From Bretschneidera sinensis (taxonomy: Eukaryota; Streptophyta; Magnoliopsida; Brassicales; Akaniaceae), in NCBI GenBank assembly GCA_023935145.1, contig CM043698.1:34381001-34445000 (forward strand): a stretch of DNA of 64,000 nt, read 5' to 3'. Below, piece by piece: positions 1 through 12,600 of the stretch (positions within the stretch are counted from its first letter, which is position 1; each line of letters opens with the position of its first letter). Both the position numbers and the translations under genes were made by a program. The notes below the pieces were generated by a model, which was not told where the DNA came from, did not search any database, and was given only the letters and a program-made list of their open reading frames with translations.

Positions 1-694
1 GAGAATTATAGTAAACTGAGATTTTGGTTAGGATTGGTGCTGTTCTGTCACCAATAATGCAGTCTATATGATACCAGATAGTTTTTTTAGGTGCAGCTGT
101 TTGGACATTTTTTGGTAAAGATTTAATTGCTATATCCTTTGCTTTTCCTGGTTTGTGTTGGCAATCAAAGATAAGTTTGTGTTTGTGTCTATTCAATAAC
201 CTTTGGAGTCCTCAAATGACTCTTACAGAGTGGTTAGTTGTAGTCTTATCTGATACCGATTTGATTAATGTCTGAAATTTTGCTTTGTTTTACAAGAAAA
301 TGAAAGGCACAAAATAGTATTTGGCAGCGTGGTCAAGGTTCTGGCTTTCTTTTGTTCATTTTTTTTTTATGTAACAACTTTCTTTTGCTCTTAATAATCA
401 TCAGTTCAAAGCTCAAAGTTAATTTCATGTCCTACCTTCATAGCAGCAACTACATGGATAAAAAATTTAATCAATGTAGGTAACCACCTTAAATTGATGA
501 CTTTCAGTATCGCTTGATGTTTGTTGCTTCTTCACCTTTTAATTTGTATGATTATGTTTCAGTATAGTTTGTGGAAATATTAGTACAGAAATGGTCAATG
601 ATAATTTGATATTATATTGGTAATTCTTGTTATATTGTTTTGGGATTTTGAGTTGGAGATGTGTTTTGATGATTGACTTTTGGGGGTGTAATAG
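1..694 (+). other. intron of the MINDY deubiquitinase gene (window starts inside it)
   Basis: No coding sequence recognised. The exon starting at 695 opens in the middle of a codon and in the middle of the conserved MINDY catalytic region, so the segment containing the catalytic cysteine must lie before the window. This stretch is T-rich and reads as intron up to the AG at 693-694. Confidence 0.7.
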
Positions 695-3600
695 GTAATG
701 TTCTTCTGTTGAGAAACAATTTGAATTTAAATCCCGAGATATCTGAGGTTTCTCAGGAGAAACTGCTGTCGCTTGTCGCTGAACGGCTGATTGATTCAAA
801 CAGTAATGTCAATGTAATAACTTACCTTCTTTATGTACTTATAAAAAAATGTAATGACTTACCTTCTTGTTCACTTATCAAAAAGAACTTACTTTCTTGT
901 TCACTTTTAGCTGTTTACTTTTTGCTGGCCTAAGTCGATAGGACGCTCCATGTTGATATGCAGAATAAAGATGCAGGATATGTTGAAAATCAGCAACAGA
1001 ATATTTCTGATGCAATTGATCTGCTTCCACGCCTTGCAACCGGAATTGATGTAAATATAAAGTTCAGAAGGTTAGATCTCCTAATCTGTCTACAGTCCTT
1101 TCTTCATCTTTTTTCCCCTTGAGTTCTTAGTTTTGACTGAAATACATATAAAACCTGCAGGATAGATGATTTTGAGTTCACACCTGAGTGTGCCATATTC
1201 GATCTCCTTGACATTCCCCTATCTCATGGTTGGATAGTTGATCCCCAGGTATGCTCTATTCTGGCCACATATATTTTACATACTAAGTATTTTGAAACAA
1301 TTCCTTTCTCTTCTTATGCATCATTATTATTTTAAGTTGCTTGTATTTGATGATGCACATCTTCCATTGCATGTTGGCCTGTTAAGTACATTAAACCTAT
1401 ATGCCATTCACAGCTCATAATATGTGCTGTAATTAAGTGATCGGTAAAAGGAATAGAAGCAAGAATGGTTAACATTCTATAAATATACCAGCAAAATTAG
1501 AGCCCAAGATGCATTTTATGCGGTTAGGATATTAATCCAAAGCTTACTTATCTGGTGTGCTTCAGGTGTAGACAAATTGATTTGTTAGCCATGTAAGAGC
1601 TTGCCTCATGGAGGTCTCCAAATTTGGGGTTTGAGCTTCAAGGAAATAGTGTTTAAGGCATTTTCTGAGGCTTTGAAGTTTCTTTAGATGACAAATCTTG
1701 GGTGACCTTGGACATATACAGGATGGAGTTGAAGGACTTAAAAAGCTTTTTCAAATTTCTTTTAATTATGAATATTAAGGAAAAGAAAGGTTAGAGAAAC
1801 AAAGATCTTGATTATGGTGGAGCTGTGAGGAAGCTATGGGGATGAAGCTATTAGTTTAAACTCTTACAGAATATAGAACTATTAATGAGTATGGCAGGGT
1901 AGGAGTTATCTGGTTTAGAAGCTTTTTCAGTCATTTTTTGCGTTGGAAACTTAGGCAGCATTGTTTCAGATTGCATTCAAGACTTTAGATTGGGCAACCA
2001 ACTTGTATAAGCACCTAAACGTAGTGTTCTCTACGCTTCCTTAGAGAGAGATTCCATCAGAGTTGAAGCAATGAGCTAAAGAATGTGGGGTTCTTGCTAT
2101 ATCTTGAGTGATGGTACTTGTTAGTGTTTTATCCTTATAAACTTGTTAGCATTTGTGGGCTGTTTTGAGCTTAATAGTTATAGAGGATGTTTGCAGGAAG
2201 GCTTAGAGACATTTTATCACAAGTAATTGTTAGGTTGTGTTCAGATCTTGTATAGAGGTATGAAGGGTCTATTATTTTAGGTGGTGTTTAGTCATTGTTT
2301 TGAATCAAGCCATGGAGGCATGCATGGTTTAGTGGGAGGGCAGGCTTATGCTAGTAAGACAAGCAAGGAATTCATGCCCATCATGCCCCAGATTATGGTG
2401 GACAAGAGCCCGTCATGCCCCAGATTATGGTTTCACAAGTTCAGTTGGGGCTGATGGGGATTCTTTCACTTCTATGTGTTAACGTTTGCGTTTAGGGTTT
2501 AAACATAGATTAGGGTTTAGATAAAGAGGAAATAGAACAGGTTACTAACCCTAAGGTTAGTAGTCATATATATAGAGAATTTAATATTACGAAATTACAT
2601 CAATACCCTTAAACCCTAATACTCTTAATACTCTAACACTTCCTCTCAAGTTGGAGCATATATATCATATGCACCCAACTTGTCACAAACATATATAATC
2701 CTTAAACCATCCAATAGTTTAGTAAACAAGTCTGCTAACTCATCTGCTGATTTCACATGTCTTGTACTAATCACATTTTGCAAAAGTTTTTCTTGAACAA
2801 CATGACAGTCAACTTCAATATGCTTTGTCTTCTCATGAAACACTGGATTAGTTGTAATATGAATGACTGCTTGATTTTCACACACCAAGCTCATAGGACG
2901 AGACTGTTCAAACCCAAGTTTTGCTAATAGCTGCATTAACCAAACTAACTCATAAGTTGTGTGTGCCATCGCACTGCACTCAGACTCCGCACTTCATCTA
3001 GCATCCACTTTTGTTTTTACTCTTCCATAACATTAGATTACTCCCAACAAACACACATCATCCAGTAGTGGATCTCCTATTTGATGGAGATCTTGCTCAA
3101 TCTGCATTAACATAACCCTCAATCCTAGTATGACCATGGTTTTGATAAAGTAAACCCTGGCTAAGGGCACCATTAAGATATCTCAGAATACGAATAACAT
3201 CCTAATGTGTGGCACGTGAGACATTTAGAAACTAACTAACCATACTTGTTGCAAATGCGATGTATGGCCTAGTGACAGTTAAATAATTCAATCTCCCAGC
3301 CAACCGTCTATACTATCCTGGATCAGTTAACAACTCACCTTGATCAACTGAAAGTTTTGTGTTGGGATCCGTAGTATTGTTTATAAGCTTGCACCCAAAC
3401 ATCCTTGTATCACTCGATAAATCACGGACATAATTTCGCTAAGACAAAGAAATACCGTGACGAGAGCGAGCAACTTCAATACCTGGGAAGTATCTCAGTT
3501 GCCTAAGATCCTTAGTTTGAAACTCCCTACCAAGAAATTATTTCAAAGCTTGAATTCCCACGTTGTCATCTCATCACAATATCATCCACATACACAATCA

Positions 3601-6600
3601 AAAGGATCTAACTCGTCTCACTATTTTTTGTAAAATATAGAATGATCTACAACGTATCTACTAAAACCGAAGTCAATTACTACCTCATTTTACTTGTCAA
3701 ACCATGCTCTAGGGATTGTTTCAAGCCATATAAATATTTCTTTAAGCGAATGACTAACCCGGGCTTCCCTTAGCAACAACCTTGGAGGTTGCTCCATGTA
3801 AAATTTCTTTGCATATCACCATACAAGAAGGCATTCTTCACATCCAATTGATATAAAGGCCAATTAAATGTGGCAGCCAAAGAGCTTAAGACACGGATAG
3901 ACATGATCTTAGGTACAAGAGAGAATGTCTCAAAATAGTCAATACTATAAACCTACGAACTTTCAACCAATCAATAGTACCATAAGGATGAATCTTCACA
4001 GTATAGACTCAATGACACCCAACAACTGATTTACCTGGCGGAAGAGGGACCAATTCCCTAGTATCATTGTGACTCAAGGCATGCATTTCATCTTCCATAG
4101 CATTCTTTCCAACCAGAATGAGACATGGTAGACTTGGTAGATAAATTAGCAACAAACGAATAGTAGGAGGGAGACAAGTGATCATAAGAAATAAAATTAG
4201 CAATAGGATGAGCGGTACAAGAGTGCTTACCCTTTCGGATGGCAATGGGAAGATCATCTTGGGAGGCATTGGAGTGGCCAAAGTAAGGAGAAATGATTCA
4301 TTTAGATTAGACGTAGAGAGAGACTCGAAAACGGAGTGGACTTAAAGAATGTGACATCAACCCTGACAAAGAAATGAAGTAAAGATGGACTATGACATTG
4401 ATAACCCTTATGAGTACGTGAATACCCTAAGAAAATGCACTTGATGGTACGATGATCTAATTTGTCGACACTAGGTTGATCGAATAATCGTTTTTTACCA
4501 ACGCATTCTCCTTTGCTTACCCTTCCTTTCCTTTCCCCCAAAACTCCCAAACACGCTATAATGCCTTTTGTAGGAAAATTGATACTACTAAAATTTATAA
4601 TATGATGTTTTTTGGCCAATCTTGTGTTTTCCAGATTTTTTAGATCGCAAAAAAGTTGGGTCTGAAGTTGGGGAAGTTTTGCTTAAAGAATGTCTGCTAT
4701 GGTGATGATCTGTCTCCTCTCTCTTCCTCTTCTCCTCTTCTCTCTCCCTTTCTCTCCTTTTCTTCTCTAACCCTCGTTTCTCTTCTATTCCTTGCTTCTG
4801 GTCTTTTCCCTCTCATTCCTTCTTTATTCTTTTCTGGGTCTTGGGTTCTCTTTTTGGATTTTTTTTGGGTGTTTGCTTGCAATGGCTATTTCAGAGGTTG
4901 TGGTCGACAAGAAGTGCTTTAAATTAGTCAGAGAAGGAGTGGCATCTATTGTGGTAAGATTCTCTAGGTAGAAGGCTTTTGTTTGGTTAAATCTTCAGGA
5001 ATTTCGGTGGCTCCTTGATTGTTGGAAAGAATTTCTTTTTGAGAGAGGTGAAAAACTGTGGTGTCGGAGAAGAGTGAGTGGAATAGATCTTTCATGTTGG
5101 GTTTGCATAGGAATTTCAGTGGAAGATTTGTATCTTTGACCAGTATTTGCAGCGAAAAATCTATTTTTATCGTTATCCCTGAAGGTCCGACAACTGTGGA
5201 TTGGTGGAGGATGCTTTCCTCTCTGATTGAAGTTAGTAAGGCTTTTGAGGCTTCATCCAATTAGCCCTTAGAAGCGATCAAAGGAAAAAAGTTGGATTTA
5301 GTGTCGGCCGGAAAGCCCAGTCTTAGCGGTGGCAGTAGGTCTTCAAGTGGAAAGATGGTGTAAAGGGGCGACGACCCTCTGTCCGTTTCCAGGGCTGCCT
5401 AGTTGTGGACTGTCTTGTTGGGAAGCTGCTTATGGCTCAACAACCTGCAAAGTTTGATTCTTGGTTAGCTGTAGTTGGAAACAGTGGTAGAGATGATGAT
5501 GATAGAGCCATGCGCAGGGATTCGCATAAGGGTAAGGATGATGTGTCAGTACGAGGAGGGAATCTTGGTCAAATTTCAAATTGTTTGTGCAGTTAGTCCG
5601 GGTTGATTTGCTGAGTCTTGACAAGGCCCAAGTGGTTAATTCATCGTATCTTGAAGTCATTGGGCCTAGTTCTCAAGTTTTAGGTAATTATAAAGGCTTA
5701 GACTAGGACTATTCTAAAGCCTGTCTCCCTTAAGAGTTTCAAGCTGTCCGTGGGCCTAGTTTAAGTAAAAGCAAGTTTTCATGGGCTACTAAGTCTTCTG
5801 GCTCTGGTAATAAAAAGTTTAAACTCACTAAGAAGTCTTGGCATTTGAAGTTGAAGAAGAGGTGGGTGGCCAAGCACTTTGTGCCCCCACTGTCGCGCCT
5901 TCGTCAGTTGTCGGTGCTTGCATCTTGTGCGACTGCCTCCAGAGATTTGTGAGGGTTGCCGGTGTTAGTTGTTCCGACCATCCTGTTCAGCCCCCGTTGG
6001 CGATTCATGCGCATGGTGTGGATTTCGATCTTGATGTTGCGGGTCCTAGCTATCCTTCTGAGCATACGTTGATTTTGCCTTTGGGGTTAGTTGCATGCTC
6101 TGTCGGAGTCTGTTTCCCTCTGTTTCCCGGTGGTCTCTGATCTGGTTTACTCAGAAGTTTTGGAATTTGTTTTTGTTCTTGTGGAGTCCAGGCCTTCTTT
6201 TGAGAATTTTGCGATTATGGAGGTTAGTGATGTTCTAGAGGAATTCAACCCTGTTTCTATTATTGATGCTTTGTCTCTTGGTAAGGTCGTATCTAAGGTG
6301 GATGGAGTTTGTGGTGGGGGTATGAGAGATGTTTATTTGGATTTTGGGAAGCCCAGTGATTTCAGAGGGGAGACTGACTTGAGTTTGGCTCTAGTAGACT
6401 TTGCTGAACCAGTGGATCAGTGGGAGGGGGGTTTGATGTAGAGGATGAGTATGTTGTGAATTGCAAGACGTCGACTTGGTTCTAAATGGGGTAAAAAAGC
6501 TTCATAAGATGGTAGGGGTTTCTATAGTTGGGTTAGAGGATCATGCTATTAGATTTTTGAAGAGATTGAGAGAATTCAGGTTGAAGAAAGTAAATCCCGG

Positions 6601-9600
6601 TGCTGTGGTCAATCAGTGGGGAGGAAACAATCCGGGATGGGCAGTAGAGAACTCAAAAAGCTAGAATTTGATGTTAATTATGAGAACAATATTGGTTGTT
6701 CTTGTAGAAGGGGGGAAGATCTAATAGAAGTTTCTAGGGTTTCGATTGTTATCCAATGAAGTGGAAACTAATTTCATGGATCATTAGAGGTGTTAATGAC
6801 TTGTCAAAGAGGGATGTAGTTAATCATTATCGCAGAGAATGGAAAAGGACAGTGGTGTGTCTTTGTTGTTCGTTTATCTACCTAAATAAATAAGCAAATA
6901 ATCGTACAGTTTTACTTGCAAGTGCACAAGGTCAACAGTAGCATAGTGTGCGAATGCAAGATCATCTCCACAGGGATTGGTAAATTTCACTTTAGAATTA
7001 GTTTTGCAATAATAAAATAAAATAAGAGAAATAAATATTGAGTTTGAAATAATAAAGATAAAAGCGTAAGGACTTGATATCCACCACTAATCATGCTACT
7101 ATAACAAAACAGTATGCCAATGCTTTACTCATGTCATGAATACCTAATGTTTGTCAACCTAAGGACATGGTATCTACTCCTTAAGCTATTGATCTCCTTA
7201 AGTAACGAGTTAGGCATGTTATCTACTCTAACTCTTTTCTCTCTCAAGCGATTTAGCATGGTGTATACTGAGTTGTGAGCACAAGATCTGTGGAAATCGA
7301 CAACCACACGGGACCTAAGGCATGGTATTTACTCCTAGTTTTCCATGCTGATTAACTCAAGAATCCGACGTGGATATCTTTGTTATTAATGTTAAACCCA
7401 GGACTTGGTCATCCAAATTGATTCAACTAACTAATCCATACCACATGCATACGTTGATTAGACACACACATGATGAATTAAATAAAAACAGGTATTAATC
7501 AAGTTAAGCAATACAATGTAAATATTGCAAAGGCGCCAATATTGAATTTATTTAGTAAACATAATTAGGGCTTCAACCAAGCCCTTACTAAAAGTTTAAG
7601 TACACATAATAAAAATAAAAGAAAGAAGAAACCCGAGAAAAGAGTAGTCAATTCTCCTCCACAGTTTCCTTCTCCAATCTCCCCGAACAAAAACTAAACT
7701 AAAAGGAAGATATGCTCCTCAAAAGGGAGATCCCTCTTTCTATGTTTTACAAGGCTATTTATAAGGTTTAAGTAACCCTGGAAACCCTAGGAGTCTTAAA
7801 ACAAAACCCTAATTTATTTCCAAAACAGGTTCTGCTGTTTTACTGTTTACTGCCGTAGGTGTGCACTCGATCGTTCTTCAAGTGCGCGCGAGCGTAGGTG
7901 CTGTGTACTCGATCGCAAGTCTCCTGCGCTCGTTCGCACCTACCAGATGACAGCTTGTTCCAAATTTTCTCTTTAAGCCTGAGAAGCTTCTAAATTGCTT
8001 CCTTTTCTCCAAAAACCTATAAAAACCCATAAAACACAGAAAGGAAGTAAAATAGACTAAAATACGCACACTAAGGGTTTAACAAGTGTAAATTAAGGGG
8101 CTTAATATTTAAGCCCCTATCAGTCTTTAGGAGACAAAATTGGAGGTTGTAAATGACTCGATTATTCGTAGCCGGGTTTAAGATCGTGCGGTTGGGAAGC
8201 TCTACAGTTGATTGGTGCTTCAGGGGGAGTGATTATCATGTGGGATAGAAGAGTCTTGGAGTTGGTAGATGATTGGAGTTAGTAGATGATCAAGTGGGTC
8301 TTTTCTCGATTTCTTGCGTTTTTAAGGATCTTGTAAATGAGGGGAGTTGGGTAATGTCCGGAGTTTATGGCCCTTGTGATAGTGCTGACCGAGGTCTTTT
8401 TTGGGAGGGAGTTGTTGGCTATTAGGCATCGTTGGAGGTGGCCTTGGGTGGTGGCGGTGATTTTAATGTTGTGTTATATCCTTATGAGAGGTCTTACAGA
8501 TCTATTGAATCTAGATCGATGAGGGAGTTTTTAGATTTTGTTAGGAGCCATAATCTTGTTGATATTCCTCTTTCTAGCAGTGCCTTTTCTTGGTCGAACT
8601 CTAGGGAGTCTCCTCTTTTCTCAATGATTGACCGCTTCCTTGTGACTCCGTGTTGGGAAATTCAATGTCCAGATTTGATTCAGAAGCCCTCGGCCCACTT
8701 CAGATCAATCATCCCATTGTTCTTGAGGGTGGTGGCTTGATGTGGGGTTCGATCCCGTTTCAGTTTGAAAATATGTGGCTTAAGGTGAAGGGATTTCGAG
8801 ATCTTGTTAAAGAATGGTGGGAGGGTTTCTTTGTTAATGGTGTTGCCGACTTTGCGGTAGTTAAAAAGCTGAAACGAGTCAAGGAAGAAGTGCAAAGATG
8901 GAACAAAGAAGTCTTTGGTAATGTCAACTTCGCTATCAATTCTCTTTTGGAGGAAATCAATGACCTTGATGGGAAAGAACTTAGAGATGGTCTTTTGAGT
9001 AGTGAGAGGGATAGAAGGATGGAAGCTAAGAAGGAATTGACGAAGTTCATTTCTACGAAGGAAACTTCTTCGAGGCAAAAATCAAGGGAGTTGTGGCTTC
9101 GGGAGAATGACAAAAATACCAAATATTTTCATCGTATGGCCAATGCTAATAGACGATTTAATTTCATTAATTCCATTGAAGTTGATGGGTATGTGTTTGA
9201 GGAGAAAGAAAGCTTAGAAGGAGCTATTAGCGGGTTCTATGAAAATCACTATAAGGAATCTTGGGGTTCTCGTCCAAACTTAGATGGAATTGATTTTTCT
9301 AAAATTAATGAGGACGTAGGTTGGCTCGAGTGTCCTTTCACTAAGAAAGAAATTATTTTTGCTCCTTAGGCTTGTGATGGAGATAAAGCCCCGAGCCCTG
9401 ATGGCTTCACTATGCTCTTTCTAGCTCAAAATTGGGAATTGTTGAAAGGACACATTATTCGGTTGTTTGAGGAGTTTCATGTTTCTGGGGAGTTTGTGTG
9501 TAGCCTTAACGCCACCTTTGTTACCCTTGTCCTGAAAAAGGTGGGAGCGTCTAATATTGAAGATTTTAGACCTATTAGTTTGGTGGGGTGCATTTATAAA

Positions 9601-12600
9601 CTATTATCAAAGGTGATTACCTTTAGATTGAAAAAGGTGTTGCAAAAAGTGGTGATTGGATGATCTTCTTAAGAATGGAGGGAGATGGGTAATTTGTAAA
9701 CTTGATATAGAAAAAGCATATGATCATGTGTGGTTTTGTTATTTACTTATTGAAAAGAATGAGTTTCGAGGATAAGTGGTGTAAGTGGATTATTAAGTGC
9801 ATCTCCTCTACGTCTTTTCCATTTTGGTTAATGGTTGTTCCACTTGTTTCTTTAAGACTTCGAGAGGTCTTAGGCAAGGAGACGCTTTATCTCCATTCTT
9901 GTTTACTTTGGTTATGGAGGGTTTTAGTAAGATGCTATCTAAAGCGGTGGAAAGGGATCGTTAAGCGACTTCAAGGTGGGAAGTAATGGTGGGGGTGTGA
10001 ATATTTCTCATCCTCTCTTTGCTTGCTGATGTTTCGGTGGGGCTAGACCAATCAAATCTTACATCTGATATTCATCCTCCTTTGTTTTGAGGCGGTTTCG
10101 GGTCTTAAGGTCGATCTTGGTAAAAGCGACTTAATTCCTCTTGGTGATGTGGATAATGGTCGTTTCCTTGCTAGTTTGTTTGGTTGCAAAATAGGTTCTT
10201 GTCCGTTACTTATCTTGGCCTTCCTATAGGAGCTAAGTTTAAAGACGAGTTTATAGAACCCAATTGTGGAAAAATTTGACAAACGCTTATCCGAATGGAA
10301 GACTCATTATCTTTCAAAAGGAGGTAGACTTACTCTCATAAAGAGCATCCTTTCTAGATTCCCCATTTACTACTTGTTTCTCTTCCCTATGCCTAGCTCG
10401 ATGGTTAATAGATTGGAAGATATTCAAAGAAGATTCCTTTGGGGCAATACGGCGGAGGATTTCAAGTTTCATTTGGTTAATTGGGGTGTGGTCAAGCAAC
10501 CGTTGGAAAGAGGGGGTCTTGGTGTTAGCTTGTTATTTTTAGTCAATAAGGCTCTTCTTGACAAATGGCTTTGGAGGTTTCTTGTTAAGAGAGACCATTT
10601 GTGAAGGAAAGTGGTGGTGGCTAAGTTTGGGATGGAGCACGATGGGTGGATGTCTAAGGATGTTAGAGGAGGCTATGGTGTGGGAGTTTGGAAATGGATT
10701 AGGATAGGGTGGGATGATTTGGAGCCTCTTTTGGAGGTCTCTATTGGCAATGGAGGTAGAACTCGTCTTTGGTACGACATTTGGTGCGGGAATACTCCCC
10801 TCAAAGATAAATTTCCTAGCATATTCAACATTGTGAAGGATAAAGAAGTAAATGTTATTTCTTGCTACTCTGTGTCTAATGATGGAGTCTCTTGGCATAT
10901 TCCTTTTAACAGGAATATTTATGATTGGGAAGTTGAAGAGATGGCTTTGTTTCTATATTCTTTATGTAATTCTAGAATGGTGAGAGGTAGAGAGGATGTG
11001 ATGAGATGGAGGCCTTGTCCATCTAAAGGTTTTAAGGTGAAAGATTTTTATAAAATCCTTTGTGATAAAGCTTATTCTATCGGTATCCATAACTACCCTT
11101 CGAAAGCAATTTGGTGCTCAAGATCTCCTTTGTGTCGAATCCATCTTTCATCTCTTAGTAGAGTGCTCTTTAGTGAGAAGTTTGTGGGAGTTGAGTTATA
11201 GGATTTTGGGAATCTCTTAGGTGTTTGCGGGTACCGTGTTGAATGAGATTCGGGTTTGGAATGGAAAAAAAGCTCCTAAGGAGGTTAAGAAATCTTTGAG
11301 TTTAATTCCACATTCTATTTTTTGGATGGTGTGGAAAGATATAAACCGGTGGGCTTTTGATGGTGAGGAGAGTCCTTTTGAGATCATTAGAGATAGGTGG
11401 TTTAACTCTCTCAATTTTTAGGTTAGAGGGAACTTTTTTGTAAATAGTGAGGACCTTATAAATTTTGTGCATTTCCTTCATTGTAATTAGCCGTTGGCTT
11501 TTTGGTGTATTGTTTTGGTGCTTTCTTAATAAATTTTTATTTATCAAAAAAAAATTGTCGACACTAGGATGAATAAAACTCACGGACCTAAAGATACAAG
11601 GAGCCAAAGGAAACGAAGCCTCATGAGGAAATCTGAACGAGGAGACTTGCCATCAAGGGCGAAGGATGACATACGGTTAATTAAGTATCAAGTAGTGAGA
11701 ACAATGTCACCCCAAAAACACTTTAGGCATATTCATGTGAAATAAAAGGGTTCGAGCAACATCAAGAAGGTGACGATTTTTTCTTTCAGCAATTCCATTT
11801 TGTTGGGAAGTGTGAGAGCAAGACGATTGATCGATAATGCCATATTTCACCATAAATGTGCTCACTATGAAGAATTCGAACAGGTACATTAAACTGGGTT
11901 TTAATCTCAACACAAAATGCACAAAAGATGGAAAACAGCCATGTGAGCCTAGAATAATCATTGATGAATGTAACGAAGTATCGAAATCCTAGTTTAGAGA
12001 AGACACAACTTAGACCCTATACATCATAATGCACTAGCATAAAGGACCAAAAACTTGTTTAGTCACACGAGTAGGAAATGGAACACGATGATGCTTTCCT
12101 AATTGACATGCCTCACAGTCTAAATAAGTGACATGACTTAAGCTAGAAACAAGTTTCTTTAGGTTTTCCAATGACAGATGGCCATGACAACAGTGAATCG
12201 CTTAAGGAGAAATAGTAATAGGACAAACAACTAGTGATGGGATAGAGTCGAAGTAATATAGACTATTAGATTCACACCCTTAACCAATCCTCTTCCTTGT
12301 CTTCAAATCCTGAATAACAACAGAATGATGAAGAAAAGCAACCGAATAATAAGTCTCACAAGTATAGCTGGCAATATTCGTAATTTGTGGAAGCAACCCA
12401 TCGAACATAACCAATTTTGAAGTCATTGACATGGTGACGATAGAACAACAACAACAAACACCACCACACACTATCAAACAAACAAGTGGGTGTTCCACAT
12501 ATCAAACCACACTTTAGAGCAGTTCTTAATAGGAATTAGAACGTCAAACACACATAACTAGAATGGGCAAAGGAGAACAAGCATTCTATTTTTTTAAACT

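Larger units (their letters stand above)
6756..11421 (+). pseudogene. LINE ORF2 polyprotein remnant (endonuclease, reverse transcriptase, C-terminal domain)
   Basis: Starts [20 protein letters not shown], a degenerate form of the plant L1 endonuclease opening. It is cut by the solo LTR at 6864 and resumes at 8123. Endonuclease core [13 protein letters not shown] and the SMIDRFLV block lie at 8450-8645. The linker and reverse transcriptase run from about 8700 to 10600 ([19 protein letters not shown] at 9559-9615; [12 protein letters not shown] at about 9695-9730). The C-terminal region with [11 protein letters not shown] ends at TAG 11419-11421. A CAG-to-TAG change right after the solo-LTR duplication, and several frame shifts, show loss of function. 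Confidence 0.85.
4476..11554 (+). mobile_element. LINE (plant L1-type) inserted in Copia integrase
   Basis: About 7.08 kb on the + strand, ending in A9 (11546-11554) and bounded by an identical 14-bp target duplication (4462-4475 and 11555-11568). It has a pyrimidine-rich 5' leader, an ORF1-like region from ATG 4882, and ORF2 from ATG 6756 with endonuclease, reverse transcriptase and a C-terminal domain. It is interrupted by a solo LTR at 6864-8122, so the original LINE was about 5.8 kb. The 5' end looks complete because the target duplication sits directly against it. Several stops and frameshifts: inactive. Confidence 0.92.
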
